Below, piece by piece: positions 16,608-23,657 of a stretch of 38,519 nt of DNA. Where the stretch lies: the NCBI GenBank assembly GCA_041658785.1, contig JBAZZL010000008.1, forward strand, positions 1 to 38,519, given 5' to 3'. Origin of the DNA: JAHJGG01 sp041658785 (GTDB lineage Bacteria > Patescibacteriota > Patescibacteriia > Magasanikbacterales > UBA922). Position 1 is the stretch's first letter. Every line of letters starts with the position of its first letter. Position numbers and translations under genes: made by a program. The notes beneath the pieces are model-generated. The model saw only the letters and a list, made by a program, of their open reading frames with translations, had not been told where the DNA came from and did not search any database.

Positions 16608-17150
16608 ATGATACATAAAATACCCCAATATAGATATTCTTTTTTTAAGCAGTGGGATAAAAAGACTTTTGCGTTGATAAAAAAAATTGCCCAGGCGAAA
16701 AATTATCCTAAGATCGTCGGCGGTGAAGAAGAAAAAAATCAATTTTTAGTAATGCTTATCAGGTCGCAGAAATCTCTGCATGGCTGGCGCAAGTTTTTGG
16801 TTGACACGATGAAACAGGTTGAAGAGAATCATTCCATAAACATAGGATTATTGGTTAGAAGGTATTCGTCAAAAAGCGTAACACGAAACAGACCGGCGTG
16901 GGTTACTTACAAAGAAGATAAGATTGTTTTTGATTTTATTGATAAATTAGCGACAAAAAAAGTTGTTTTTGTCGGCACCAACCGGGAGATCTCTGAATTT
17001 ACGATGCGTTTTATTTCAGGTCAACTAGGTCATGATTGGGAGTGGACGATTATGATGATTTGGGAGATGTTAGGAAGTAGAAAGCGATTGATAGTAAAAG
17101 AGCTTAATAGAGAAATGAGAAATTTTGATTATCTTAAATTGTTTGAATAA
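16608..17150 (+). CDS. hypothetical protein in a REP-bounded cassette
   Basis: The 180-residue protein is not recognised. It is basic and Lys/Trp/Ile-rich and predicted alpha/beta, with no signal peptide or clear membrane span. Segments that look conserved or structural are KKIAQAKNYPKIVGGEEEKN, KSVTRNRPAWVTYKEDKIVF, KKVVFVGTNREISEF and ISGQLGHDWEWTIMMIWEML. There is no HUH, DDE or other transposase motif. It has the same orientation as the RAYT and the citrate lyase genes and starts 15 nt after REP3. A function linked to the REP/RAYT system, or simple cargo, are both possible. Confidence 0.75.
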   Translation: MIHKIPQYRYSFFKQWDKKTFALIKKIAQAKNYPKIVGGEEEKNQFLVMLIRSQKSLHGWRKFLVDTMKQVEENHSINIGLLVRRYSSKSVTRNRPAWVTYKEDKIVFDFIDKLATKKVVFVGTNREISEFTMRFISGQLGHDWEWTIMMIWEMLGSRKRLIVKELNREMRNFDYLKLFE

Positions 17151-17159
17151 ATTACGTGA

Positions 17160-17207
17160 CGGTGTGAGCTAAAGCTCACCGAACCCCCGCTAAAGCGGGG
17201 TAGATTA
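17160..17207 (-). repeat. REP4, right boundary of the unknown 180-residue gene
   Basis: This inverted REP is identical to REP2 over 48 bp, from CGGTGTGAGC to TAGATTA. It begins 10 bp after the stop codon of the cassette gene and ends 31 bp before the citryl-CoA lyase gene. Confidence 0.9.
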
Positions 17208-17238
17208 GTATCTTGATCTCAATCTTAATCTTATTTTT

Positions 17239-17979
17239 ATGCAATTCAAAACCAGCATAACCAAAATTCAAAACGGCCGAGAAATCATCCGCGATCACAA
17301 ATTAGATGATTTAGTCAAAGAAAAAAGTTTTGTTGAGGCGATTTTTCTTTTATTCAAAGGAGAATTGCCAAATAAAAATCAGAACCGAATGCTCAACGCG
17401 ATTTTTACCGCGGTGATTGACCATGGTCCGGCCACAGCCTCGGCTCTCAATGCAAGGATTTCAGCTTCTGCCAAAAATCCGACGCACGCTTCGCTGGCTG
17501 CCGGCCTTTTGGGATTAGGTGAACGACATGGGGCGGCAGTGAGCCTGGCGATGGATTTTTTTTATAAAAACTTAAAGGAACCGGAAATCGGCGAGAAGAT
17601 TAAAAAATTAAAAGATCAGAAGATTAGAATTTCGGGATTCGGACATAAGGTGTTTACGGATGTGGATCCACGGACTGCGACTTTGTTTGAAATTGCCAAA
17701 GAGACTGGGGTGTTTGGCCAGTACTGTAAATTTGCTTTAGAGACACAGGACGCATTAAATAAGATTTCTTCGCCGCGCCAGTTGCCTCTTAATATTGATG
17801 GTGCGGTTGCGGCAGTCTTGTGTGATATGGGCTTTGATGCCAAATTGGGCGACGCGATTTTTATCATTGGCCGCGTGCCCGGGCTCTTGGCGCAGATTAT
17901 TGAGGAGGTGGAGAATGATGAGGGGATAAGGAGGCTGGGGGAGGAAGAGGTTGAATATATTGGGGAAATTCATTTATGA
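17239..17979 (+). CDS. citryl-CoA lyase (citrate synthase domain of ATP-citrate lyase)
   Basis: The 246-residue protein corresponds to the C-terminal citrate-synthase-like domain of ATP-citrate lyase and to the stand-alone citryl-CoA lyase (Ccl). Catalytic positions seen are His in VIDHGPA (about 67), His in GFGHKVFTDVDPRT (about 136) and Asp in LNIDGAVAAVLCDMGF (about 186; NVDG in ACL). It should cleave citryl-CoA to acetyl-CoA and oxaloacetate. Full citrate synthases are about 370-430 residues, so this is too short to be one. The REP units separate it from its two partner subunits. Its last bases overlap the next gene by ATGA. Confidence 0.85.
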   Translation: MQFKTSITKIQNGREIIRDHKLDDLVKEKSFVEAIFLLFKGELPNKNQNRMLNAIFTAVIDHGPATASALNARISASAKNPTHASLAAGLLGLGERHGAAVSLAMDFFYKNLKEPEIGEKIKKLKDQKIRISGFGHKVFTDVDPRTATLFEIAKETGVFGQYCKFALETQDALNKISSPRQLPLNIDGAVAAVLCDMGFDAKLGDAIFIIGRVPGLLAQIIEEVENDEGIRRLGEEEVEYIGEIHL

Positions 17980-19283
17980 TCCAAAAAATTCTTGACCTCC
18001 ACATCCACTCCAAATACTCGCGAGCGTGTTCGCCTGATTTGGAGTTGCCCAAAATTGCCGAAGCGTGCGAAGTTCGCGGGATAGATATTGTCGCGACCGG
18101 GGATTTTACTCATCCCAAGTGGTTTCAACATATAAGAGAGTGTTTGTTGGAAGGAAATGATGGTTTGTATAAATTGGGGGAAAGAGGGAAGGGGAAAGAG
18201 GGAAGAGGTTTAGAAACCAAATTTATTCTTGGAACCGAGCTGGCGGTAATAAAGAAAGATAAAGGACAGACTAGGCGGGTGCATTTGGGCGTATTTGCGC
18301 CGAGTTTGGCAGCAGCGGAAAAGTTTAATAAAAAATTAGCAGACATGGATTTTAATTTAGCCTCTGACGGCCGGCCAATTTTGGGGCTAACCTCAAAAAA
18401 ATTGTTGGAAATAATGCTCGAAGTAGATAAGAAAATGGTAATGATTCCGGCCCATGCCTGGACGCCATGGTTTGGCGTGTTTGGATCAAAGAGCGGATAC
18501 AATTCTTTAAAAGAAGCATTTGAAGATTTAACTCCGCATATTTTTGCCATTGAAACCGGCTTGTCCAGCGATCCAATCATGAATTGGCGTTGGTCAGCTT
18601 TGGATAATATTTGTTTAGTTTCAAATTCCGATGCGCACAGCCCAGCCAAACTCGGACGAGAAGCAAATGTGATGCAATTTGAGAATGAAGATGAGGTAAC
18701 TTATGGCGAGATAATGCGTATTATCAAAGAACAAGACAAAGAAAAGTTTTTATATACAATTGAGTTTTATCCAGAAGAGGGAAAATATTATCTGGATGGA
18801 CACCGGGATTGCCAGTTTGTCTGCAATCCGGAAGAAACAAAAAAATACAAAGGTATTTGCCCAAAGTGCAAGAAACCTCTGGTTATTGGTGTGATGAATC
18901 GCGTTGATGAATTGGCTGACAGAACCGAAGAAGAGGCTCGCCAGATTGCCGAAAAGAATAATTTTATCCCTTTCCAAAATTTAGTGCCGCTGCCGGAGAT
19001 TTTAGCCGATGCCCTTGAGTGCGGTGTTTCAACCAAAAAGGTTGATGATACTTACGTTGATTTAATTAATAAATTGGGCAGTGAGTTTCATATTTTATTA
19101 AACTCATCTCTTGAAGAAATTGAAGCGGCAAGTTCAAAACAAATCGCCGTCGCGATTGAGCGCGTTCGTACCGGCAGGATTGTTGTCAAACCAGGGTACG
19201 ATGGGGAGTTTGGGACGGTAAAAGTCTTTGGAGATATGGAATCGCGCGGGCGGCCAAGGCAAAGCTCTTTACTTTTAGATTAA
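17976..19283 (+). CDS. PHP-domain nuclease, EndoQ-like (TIGR00375 family)
   Basis: The 435-residue protein begins with a PHP metal centre (DLHIHSKYSRACSPDLE; VATGDFTHPKW; GTELAVI; IPAHAWTPWFG; SNSDAHSPAKLGREAN). A Cys4 zinc-finger-like segment (CQFVCN and CPKCKKPLVIGVMNRVDELADR, about 270-315) and a C-terminal domain follow. This is the domain order of endonuclease Q, which nicks DNA 5' of deaminated bases in Thermococcales and some bacilli. DNA-repair activity is inferred from the family. The start overlaps the citryl-CoA lyase stop (ATGA), indicating coupled translation, though no biochemical link is known. Confidence 0.85.
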   Translation: MIQKILDLHIHSKYSRACSPDLELPKIAEACEVRGIDIVATGDFTHPKWFQHIRECLLEGNDGLYKLGERGKGKEGRGLETKFILGTELAVIKKDKGQTRRVHLGVFAPSLAAAEKFNKKLADMDFNLASDGRPILGLTSKKLLEIMLEVDKKMVMIPAHAWTPWFGVFGSKSGYNSLKEAFEDLTPHIFAIETGLSSDPIMNWRWSALDNICLVSNSDAHSPAKLGREANVMQFENEDEVTYGEIMRIIKEQDKEKFLYTIEFYPEEGKYYLDGHRDCQFVCNPEETKKYKGICPKCKKPLVIGVMNRVDELADRTEEEARQIAEKNNFIPFQNLVPLPEILADALECGVSTKKVDDTYVDLINKLGSEFHILLNSSLEEIEAASSKQIAVAIERVRTGRIVVKPGYDGEFGTVKVFGDMESRGRPRQSSLLLD

Positions 19284-19288
19284 GAAAG

Positions 19289-19316
19289 AAAAAACCGGCT
19301 TAATGGCCGATTTTTC
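19289..19316. terminator. bidirectional terminator between EndoQ-like gene and the small basic gene
   Basis: An A-run, a CGGC/GCCG stem with a TTAATG loop and a T-run form a short symmetric terminator between convergent genes. It serves both the + strand operon and the minus-strand small gene. Confidence 0.65.
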
Positions 19317-19331
19317 TTGTAGAAGAATTAA

Positions 19332-19442
19332 TTATTTCTTCTTGCGGCGCGCCGCTTTCTTTTTTTTCTTTGGCGCTGCTTTCTTGCGGCGCGCTACTTT
19401 CTTTTTTTTATGAACAGCCTTTTTTCGTTTGCGTGCTGGCAT
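19332..19442 (-). CDS. 36-residue Lys/Arg-rich small basic protein (histone H1-like tail)
   Basis: The reading frame is too short for usual gene calling: MPARKRKKAVHKKKK, then VARRKAAPKKKKKAARRKKK and stop. About two thirds of residues are Lys or Arg, with two copies of an A-A/V-R-R-K block. It has the only clear Shine-Dalgarno sequence in the window (AGGAG, 9 nt before ATG). Similar Ala/Lys/Arg/Pro peptides act as nucleoid-binding H1-like tails in other bacteria; a small ribosomal or RNA-binding role is also possible. It is convergent with the EndoQ-like gene and shares its terminator. Confidence 0.75.
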   Translation of the reverse strand: MPARKRKKAVHKKKKVARRKKAAPKKKKKAARRKKK

Positions 19443-19762
19443 ATTTTTTTTCTCCTTTCTTTTAGGATATGAATCCGTGAATTATTTGACATGACCATGG
19501 TACATACCAAAGGTTCTTTTCACGGAATTTTTTAGAAGATTTTACATGACAAGCATCAATGTAAAATAATCTTTACACTTTTCTAAAACTTACTTTAGGT
19601 AAGAAAAAAAGCGTATCGACCTTGAATGTATTATAGTATAATTTGTTTTTGATTTTTTGGGAATAGATTTTTTGAATAACTGTGTATAACTTTTAGGCCG
19701 TTGAAATTATCAATTTGATTTTGCCGCGGCGGAAAGATGATAATTTTTTTAAAATAAACATT
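19443..19762. other. intergenic, upstream of the small basic gene
   Basis: No gene is seen. It holds GATTTTACAT/ATGTAAAATAATC-like inverted words (about 19538-19573), and a minus-strand TATAAT (about 19634-19639) that may be a -10 box for the small basic gene, which would give a long leader. One DnaA-box-like TGTGTATAA lies at 19681-19689. Confidence 0.4.
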
Positions 19763-19979
19763 CTTGGATTCTAGTTTCTATTGCAACACTTGATAAAAAA
19801 ATTACAAGTTCCAAATTACAAATCCCAAATAAATTCCAATAATCAAAATCCAAAAATTTTTAAAACGTTAATACCGGTGTTTGAAATTTTGCTTTTGGGA
19901 TTTGAGATTTATTTGCGATTTGTGATTTGAAGTTTGTGATTTTAATTATCAAGTTTTGCAATAGAAACCAGAATCCAAG
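19763..19979. mobile_element. MITE-like element, family B, copy 1
   Basis: The 34-bp terminal inverted repeats (19763-19796 and 19946-19979) differ at 2 positions; key words are CTTGGATTCTAG and TTGCAACACTTGATAA. The interior is a further, imperfect inverted repeat of CAAATTACAAATCCCAAAT-type words. It ends 11 bp from the tRNA-Arg gene. Confidence 0.75.
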
Positions 19980-19990
19980 CTATCTATCAG

Positions 19991-20062
19991 TCCCCTCGGA
20001 GGGAATCGAACCCCCATCGCAGGTTCCGGAAACCTGCGTTCTATCCATTGAACTACGAGGAG
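19991..20062 (-). tRNA. tRNA-Arg(CCG)
   Basis: A full cloverleaf folds on the minus strand: acceptor CTCCTCG/CGAGGGG, D-stem GTTC/GAAC, anticodon stem CAGGT/ACCTG around TTCCGGA (anticodon CCG), T-stem GGGGG/CCCTC with TTCGATT, and discriminator A. CCA is not encoded. Confidence 0.95.
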
Positions 20063-20081
20063 ATGGAGGAGATTTCCAAGT

Positions 20082-20795
20082 TTAAGCCGCGCATTGAATT
20101 CTAAATATTGCCTTTTCAACGCGCCGGAGATTTTTTTGCGTCCAAATATAGCCAAACTGCCGCACATGCCAATTGAAGACTGCCACGCTTTTGATCCAAT
20201 TTAAAAAAGTGCGCATTATTTGTTTTATCATTTCTTTGGCAGCAGCTGTTTTTAATTTGATTTGTCTGAAATAAAAAAACCATCGATTCATAATGCGATA
20301 GCTCAAACGATACCGCCTGGAGTTTTCCACCAGATAAAAAAATTCTTTATGCCTTTCCAGATTAAATTGGTCCAGTCGGTCAGCATCGGTAAGGATATTA
20401 ACCAATATACGGTTGTCGCGCCACAGCAGAAATTTGGTAAAAAAAGCTCCAGTGCCCAGGCTCTTGCAAAGAATTATTCTACTTGATAATCCGGTTACTC
20501 CGCCAGATGAAAAGGCTCCCAGCGAGGTTTTCCACAATAAAAAAGCGGAAATCATATCATCCAAAAAACTCATCCAGATATAGGAAGGGTTTTTTTTGAT
20601 GGTTCTGCCAACATCATGCCACCAAGCGGCAATCAGCAGCGCCTGTTTTTGTTTTTCTGATAAATTGAATTCCCGGCTGATTTGCTCAGAAAAGTTGACT
20701 ACCCTATTTACATGGCTCAGATCGTGGCAATGATCCATGCTGCCGGCCATTTTTTGTTTTGCTAAGTTGATGAGTTTTTGTATTTTTTCATTCAT
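20082..20795 (-). CDS. HD-domain phosphohydrolase-like protein
   Basis: The 237-residue protein begins MNEKIQKLINLAKQKM. HD-superfamily metal ligands are visible as His in DLSHVNRVV, His-Asp in AAWWHDVGR and Asp in ILTDADRLDQF. The rest is helical and rich in Phe/Trp/Arg. The substrate is unknown; family members hydrolyse nucleotides or cyclic nucleotides. The ATG at 20795 is used instead of an upstream TTG because the domain starts after it. It runs towards the tRNA-Arg gene on the same strand and might be cotranscribed with it. Confidence 0.8.
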   Translation of the reverse strand: MNEKIQKLINLAKQKMAGSMDHCHDLSHVNRVVNFSEQISREFNLSEKQKQALLIAAWWHDVGRTIKKNPSYIWMSFLDDMISAFLLWKTSLGAFSSGGVTGLSSRIILCKSLGTGAFFTKFLLWRDNRILVNILTDADRLDQFNLERHKEFFYLVENSRRYRLSYRIMNRWFFYFRQIKLKTAAAKEMIKQIMRTFLNWIKSVAVFNWHVRQFGYIWTQKNLRRVEKAIFRIQCAA

Positions 20796-20920
20796 ACTTT
20801 CCAAGTATATCAATAAGGCAATTTTTTTTCAAGCCACCCGCCGTCTAGCCGGCTGCCAATTGCATTATCTTGATTTTTAATTAATATCTTGCTATCATAT
20901 TGCCATTAGACAAAAATCCG

Positions 20921-20993
20921 GGGCATGTAGCTCAGCGGTTAGAGCACAACACTTATAATGTTGGGGTCGATGGTTCAAATCCATCCATGCCCA
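20921..20993 (+). tRNA. tRNA-Ile(UAU)
   Basis: Cloverleaf: acceptor GGGCATG/CATGCCC, D-stem GCTC/GAGC, anticodon stem CAACA/TGTTG around CTTATAA (anticodon TAT, i.e. UAU), T-stem GATGG/CCATC with TTCAAAT, discriminator A. It reads AUA codons directly. Most bacteria instead use a CAU tRNA modified by TilS. CCA is not encoded. Confidence 0.93.
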
Positions 20994-21036
20994 CGATGTA
21001 ATTTTAGACCGTTGAATTATTCAACGTTCTCAATTT

Positions 21037-22008
21037 ATGAATAATAAAATTTTAGTTGATGACAAAAAAAAAGGCGAACGCCTTGATGTTTTTATATCTG
21101 AAGAATTGAATTTGAGCCGGTCGCAGGCGCAAAAGATGGTCAAAAAAGGGCAAGTTTTGTTGGAGGGAAAGACACCAAAGAAAGCCGGCCAAAAGTTAAA
21201 ATATGGAGATCTTGTTGAAGTTTGCCAGACAAACAAGCGCGCCAGCGCAGGGTCCGGCGGTCCGGGCGGGAAAAGTAGAGCGTGGTTTAAAATCAAGGTG
21301 CTGGCGGAGACAGAAGATTATTTGGTAATAGAAAAACCGGCTGGATTATTAATGCACCAAACTGAAGCAAAGGAACCGGAATCATTGGCGGCGTGGATTT
21401 TGGAAAATTATCCCCAGACTAAAGACGTGGGCGAATATGAGAATCGCCCGGGGATTGTGCATCGGTTGGACAAAGAGGCGTCGGGATTGGTGGTCATTGC
21501 CAAGAAGCAAGAGATGTTTGTTCATCTCAAAAAGCAGTTTAAAAAACGCCAGGTTGAAAAGGAGTACCTGGTATTGGCGCATGGCAGAGTGGAGAGAGAA
21601 CATGATACGATTAATTTTGATATCAGCAGAAGCAAAGACGGGAGAATGGCAGCCAGGCCCAAAACGGATCGTCTTTCTTTGCGCACAATAACGAAGATTC
21701 AACCAGGCAAGGAAGCAGTAACAGAATTTTGGGTTGAAAAAATATTTTCCCGTTATACATTGCTTCGTGTCAAAATTCACACTGGCCGGACTCACCAAAT
21801 TAGAGTGCATCTGCTAGCTTACAACCATCCGGTGGCGGGAGACGCATGGTATGCAAACAGAAAGTTAAATTTGAAAAAAGATAAGGAATTAGGCAGATTA
21901 TTTTTACATGCGAGCAAACTGTGCTTTTGTAATCTGGGCGGTGAAAAAGTTTGTTTTGAGGCGGAATTGGCGGAAGAGTTAAAAAGATTTTTGCAAGAAT
22001 TGAATTGA
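21037..22008 (+). CDS. RluD/RluA-family pseudouridine synthase
   Basis: The 323-residue protein has an N-terminal S4 RNA-binding domain (about 1-65: RLDVFISEELNLSRSQAQKMVKKGQVLLEGK). The catalytic domain has the RluA motif GIVHRLDKEASGLVVIAK (catalytic Asp in HRLDK, about 147) and RTHQIRVHL (about 251). It should isomerise uridines in 23S rRNA or a related RNA; which positions cannot be read from sequence. It lies 43 nt downstream of tRNA-Ile. Confidence 0.92.
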   Translation: MNNKILVDDKKKGERLDVFISEELNLSRSQAQKMVKKGQVLLEGKTPKKAGQKLKYGDLVEVCQTNKRASAGSGGPGGKSRAWFKIKVLAETEDYLVIEKPAGLLMHQTEAKEPESLAAWILENYPQTKDVGEYENRPGIVHRLDKEASGLVVIAKKQEMFVHLKKQFKKRQVEKEYLVLAHGRVEREHDTINFDISRSKDGRMAARPKTDRLSLRTITKIQPGKEAVTEFWVEKIFSRYTLLRVKIHTGRTHQIRVHLLAYNHPVAGDAWYANRKLNLKKDKELGRLFLHASKLCFCNLGGEKVCFEAELAEELKRFLQELN

Positions 22009-22100
22009 TTATACATCTGATTCCAGTTGAAAATTTTGGATTTTGTACGCCAGCTCACGAAGGAGTCCTTTGGACTGGCGGATTGGAATTTGTAATTTTT

Positions 22101-22134
22101 TTATCAAGTGTGGCAATAGAAACTAGAATTTAAG
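22101..22134 (+). repeat. solo right end of MITE-like family B
   Basis: Thirty-four bp match the right end of the family B element at 19946-19979 with few differences (TTATCAAGTGTGGCAATAGA, then AACTAGAATTTAAG). No left end was found in this gap (22009-22190), so it is a remnant or a partial copy. Confidence 0.65.
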
Positions 22135-22190
22135 TAAGTAGAACCACATCAATTGTAAACAACGTTCTAAAATTCTAGAGATAAGAATAT

Positions 22191-22784
22191 ATGCAAAATC
22201 AACAATACCCGCTCATAATTATCTCCGGACCATCCGGCGCAGGCGAGGACAGTATTATTGGAGGCTTGAAAGAACTTTTGCCGATTGAAAGAGTGGTCAC
22301 CACGACCACGAGAGAAATGCGGCCCAGCGAGTCGGCAGGCAATCCATATTATTTTATTTCCAAGGAAAAGTTCAAGGAAGGAATTGCTGAAGGCAGATTT
22401 TTTGAATATGCCGAAGAGTATAATGACAATTTTTATGGCGTCACGTTTGAAGAAATCAAGCGGGTTAAAAATAGCGGCAGAATTGGCATTTGGAAAATTG
22501 AGTACAAGGGGGTAATGCTGGCCAAGAAGCTGATGCCGGAGATTGCGGCGATTTTTATTATCGCGCCTCTTGATATATTAGAAAAACGCATTAGACGCCG
22601 ATCTTGGGTTAGCGATGAATATGTGCAAGAGAGGATGGAATATACCAAGAAATGGCTGGAACATACGGATATTTATGATTACACCGTGGTGAACGAAGAC
22701 GGGAAATTGGCTGAAACGATTAGAGAGGTGAAGAGAATAATAGAGAAAGAGTTGAGCAAGAATCTGGAGTTGACAAATAATTAG
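22191..22784 (+). CDS. gmk: guanylate kinase-like protein with altered P-loop
   Basis: The 197-residue protein has the guanylate kinase layout: ISGPSGAG P-loop start, TTTTREMRPSE with the GMP-binding YYFISKEKF (about 53), FFEYAEEYNDNFYGV and APLDILEKRIRRR lid region. The usual lysine of GxxxxGK[ST] is Glu19 here (GPSGAGEDS; codon GAG at 22245-22247). One G-to-A change would restore Lys. The enzyme would phosphorylate GMP to GDP if active. Possibilities are a sequencing error, an inactive or altered kinase, or compensation by another residue. Confidence 0.85.
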   Translation: MQNQQYPLIIISGPSGAGEDSIIGGLKELLPIERVVTTTTREMRPSESAGNPYYFISKEKFKEGIAEGRFFEYAEEYNDNFYGVTFEEIKRVKNSGRIGIWKIEYKGVMLAKKLMPEIAAIFIIAPLDILEKRIRRRSWVSDEYVQERMEYTKKWLEHTDIYDYTVVNEDGKLAETIREVKRIIEKELSKNLELTNN

Positions 22785-22870
22785 AGTTATAGTACACTCT
22801 TGTAACCTTATTAACCGCAAACGATGTTGAGTGGATTCCAGTCCAACTTCTCGCTAACCAAATCTATCGT

Positions 22871-23215
22871 ATGTCTAAAGATATCCGCCACCGTCTAAAA
22901 TCGGGCATGATTGTCAAGGTTTACCAAAAAATTAAAGAGAAAAATAAAAAAGGCGAAGATAAAGAGCGTATTCAGATATTTGAAGGAACAGTTTTGGCAG
23001 TGAAGCACGGCAGCGAGCATGGCGCGACTGTCACAATCAGGAAAATTTCTGATGGGGTTGGCGTAGAAAAAATTTTTCCAATTAATTCGCCGGTTGTTGA
23101 TAAAATTGAGTTCGTGAGGCGCATAAAAGTAAGACAAGCAAGGCCATATTATTTGCGCAATTATAAAAAACGGTTAAGAGAGGTGGGTGGCGCAGAAGCT
23201 GGGTCAGAAGAGTAA
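22871..23215 (+). CDS. rplS: 50S ribosomal protein bL19
   Basis: The 114-residue protein shows all L19 landmarks: DIRHRLKSGMIVKVYQKIKE, ERIQIFEGTVLAVKHG, ATVTIRKISDGVGVEKIFPINSPVVDKIEFVRR and KVRQARPYYLR. It sits at the interface with the 30S subunit. The usual trmD-rplS context is not present here. No Shine-Dalgarno sequence precedes the ATG. Confidence 0.98.
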   Translation: MSKDIRHRLKSGMIVKVYQKIKEKNKKGEDKERIQIFEGTVLAVKHGSEHGATVTIRKISDGVGVEKIFPINSPVVDKIEFVRRIKVRQARPYYLRNYKKRLREVGGAEAGSEE

Positions 23216-23232
23216 AAGATTAAAAATTTAGT

Positions 23233-23359
23233 TATACTCAATTGCTATTTAAATTCTGTATAATACTCCGCAGCTTAACGTTAAATTATAGCTAAAACTT
23301 AACAAAATAATTAGAATTTAATTTTTGCAAAATCGGAATTAATAAGGCGAAGGAGTATA
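23233..23359 (+). repeat. 127-bp exact direct repeat, copy 1 (promoter-bearing)
   Basis: Identical to 23494-23620 over the full 127 bp. It opens with TATACTC and ends with GAGTATA (7-bp inverted ends) and contains a perfect TATAAT (23259-23264) followed by ACTCCGCAGCT. Transcription from it would run into the terminator at 23376-23405, giving an RNA of about 135 nt. Confidence 0.85.
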
Positions 23360-23408
23360 GATTGATACTGGGATTAAGAATGCCTTAAGGAGGCGTTCTT
23401 TTTTTATT
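23271..23408 (+). ncRNA. candidate short terminated RNA from repeat copy 1
   Basis: The TATAAT in copy 1 predicts a start near 23271 and a strong intrinsic terminator ends the transcript near 23408. There is no reading frame of note inside. No known RNA family is recognised. Confidence 0.35.
23376..23405 (+). terminator. intrinsic terminator
   Basis: AAGAATGCC (23376-23384) pairs with GGCGTTCTT (23392-23400; one G-U pair) over TTAAGGA, followed by a T-run. It lies between the two repeat copies. Confidence 0.75.
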
Positions 23409-23493
23409 TTAGTCAATAAGGTATACTATTAATGATGCGGGACGGCCTGTTTGGGCCAGCCGATTTTCATTATTCAAATCCGATAATTCTTTT

Positions 23494-23620
23494 TATACTC
23501 AATTGCTATTTAAATTCTGTATAATACTCCGCAGCTTAACGTTAAATTATAGCTAAAACTTAACAAAATAATTAGAATTTAATTTTTGCAAAATCGGAAT
23601 TAATAAGGCGAAGGAGTATA
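23494..23620 (+). repeat. 127-bp exact direct repeat, copy 2 (promoter-bearing)
   Basis: The exact duplicate of 23233-23359. Its TATAAT (23520-23525) directs transcription through a solo right end of MITE family A (about 23632-23649) into the small membrane protein gene at 23658. Confidence 0.85.
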
Positions 23621-23657
23621 ATCATTTTTACATTTGTAATTCAAAGTAATCTATAAT

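Larger units (their letters stand above)
16550..17207 (+). mobile_element. REP-bounded cassette with a non-transposase gene
   Basis: REP3 and the inverted REP4 enclose one gene in the same geometry and almost the same length (658 bp against 652 bp) as the RAYT unit next door. This suggests a passenger cassette that could be moved in trans by the RAYT (inference). Confidence 0.6.

Noticed and set aside
15869..17207. CRISPR-like array because of four similar spaced repeats
   Set aside because: The repeats occur as inverted pairs around genes, with two stems each; there are no short regular spacers and no cas genes.
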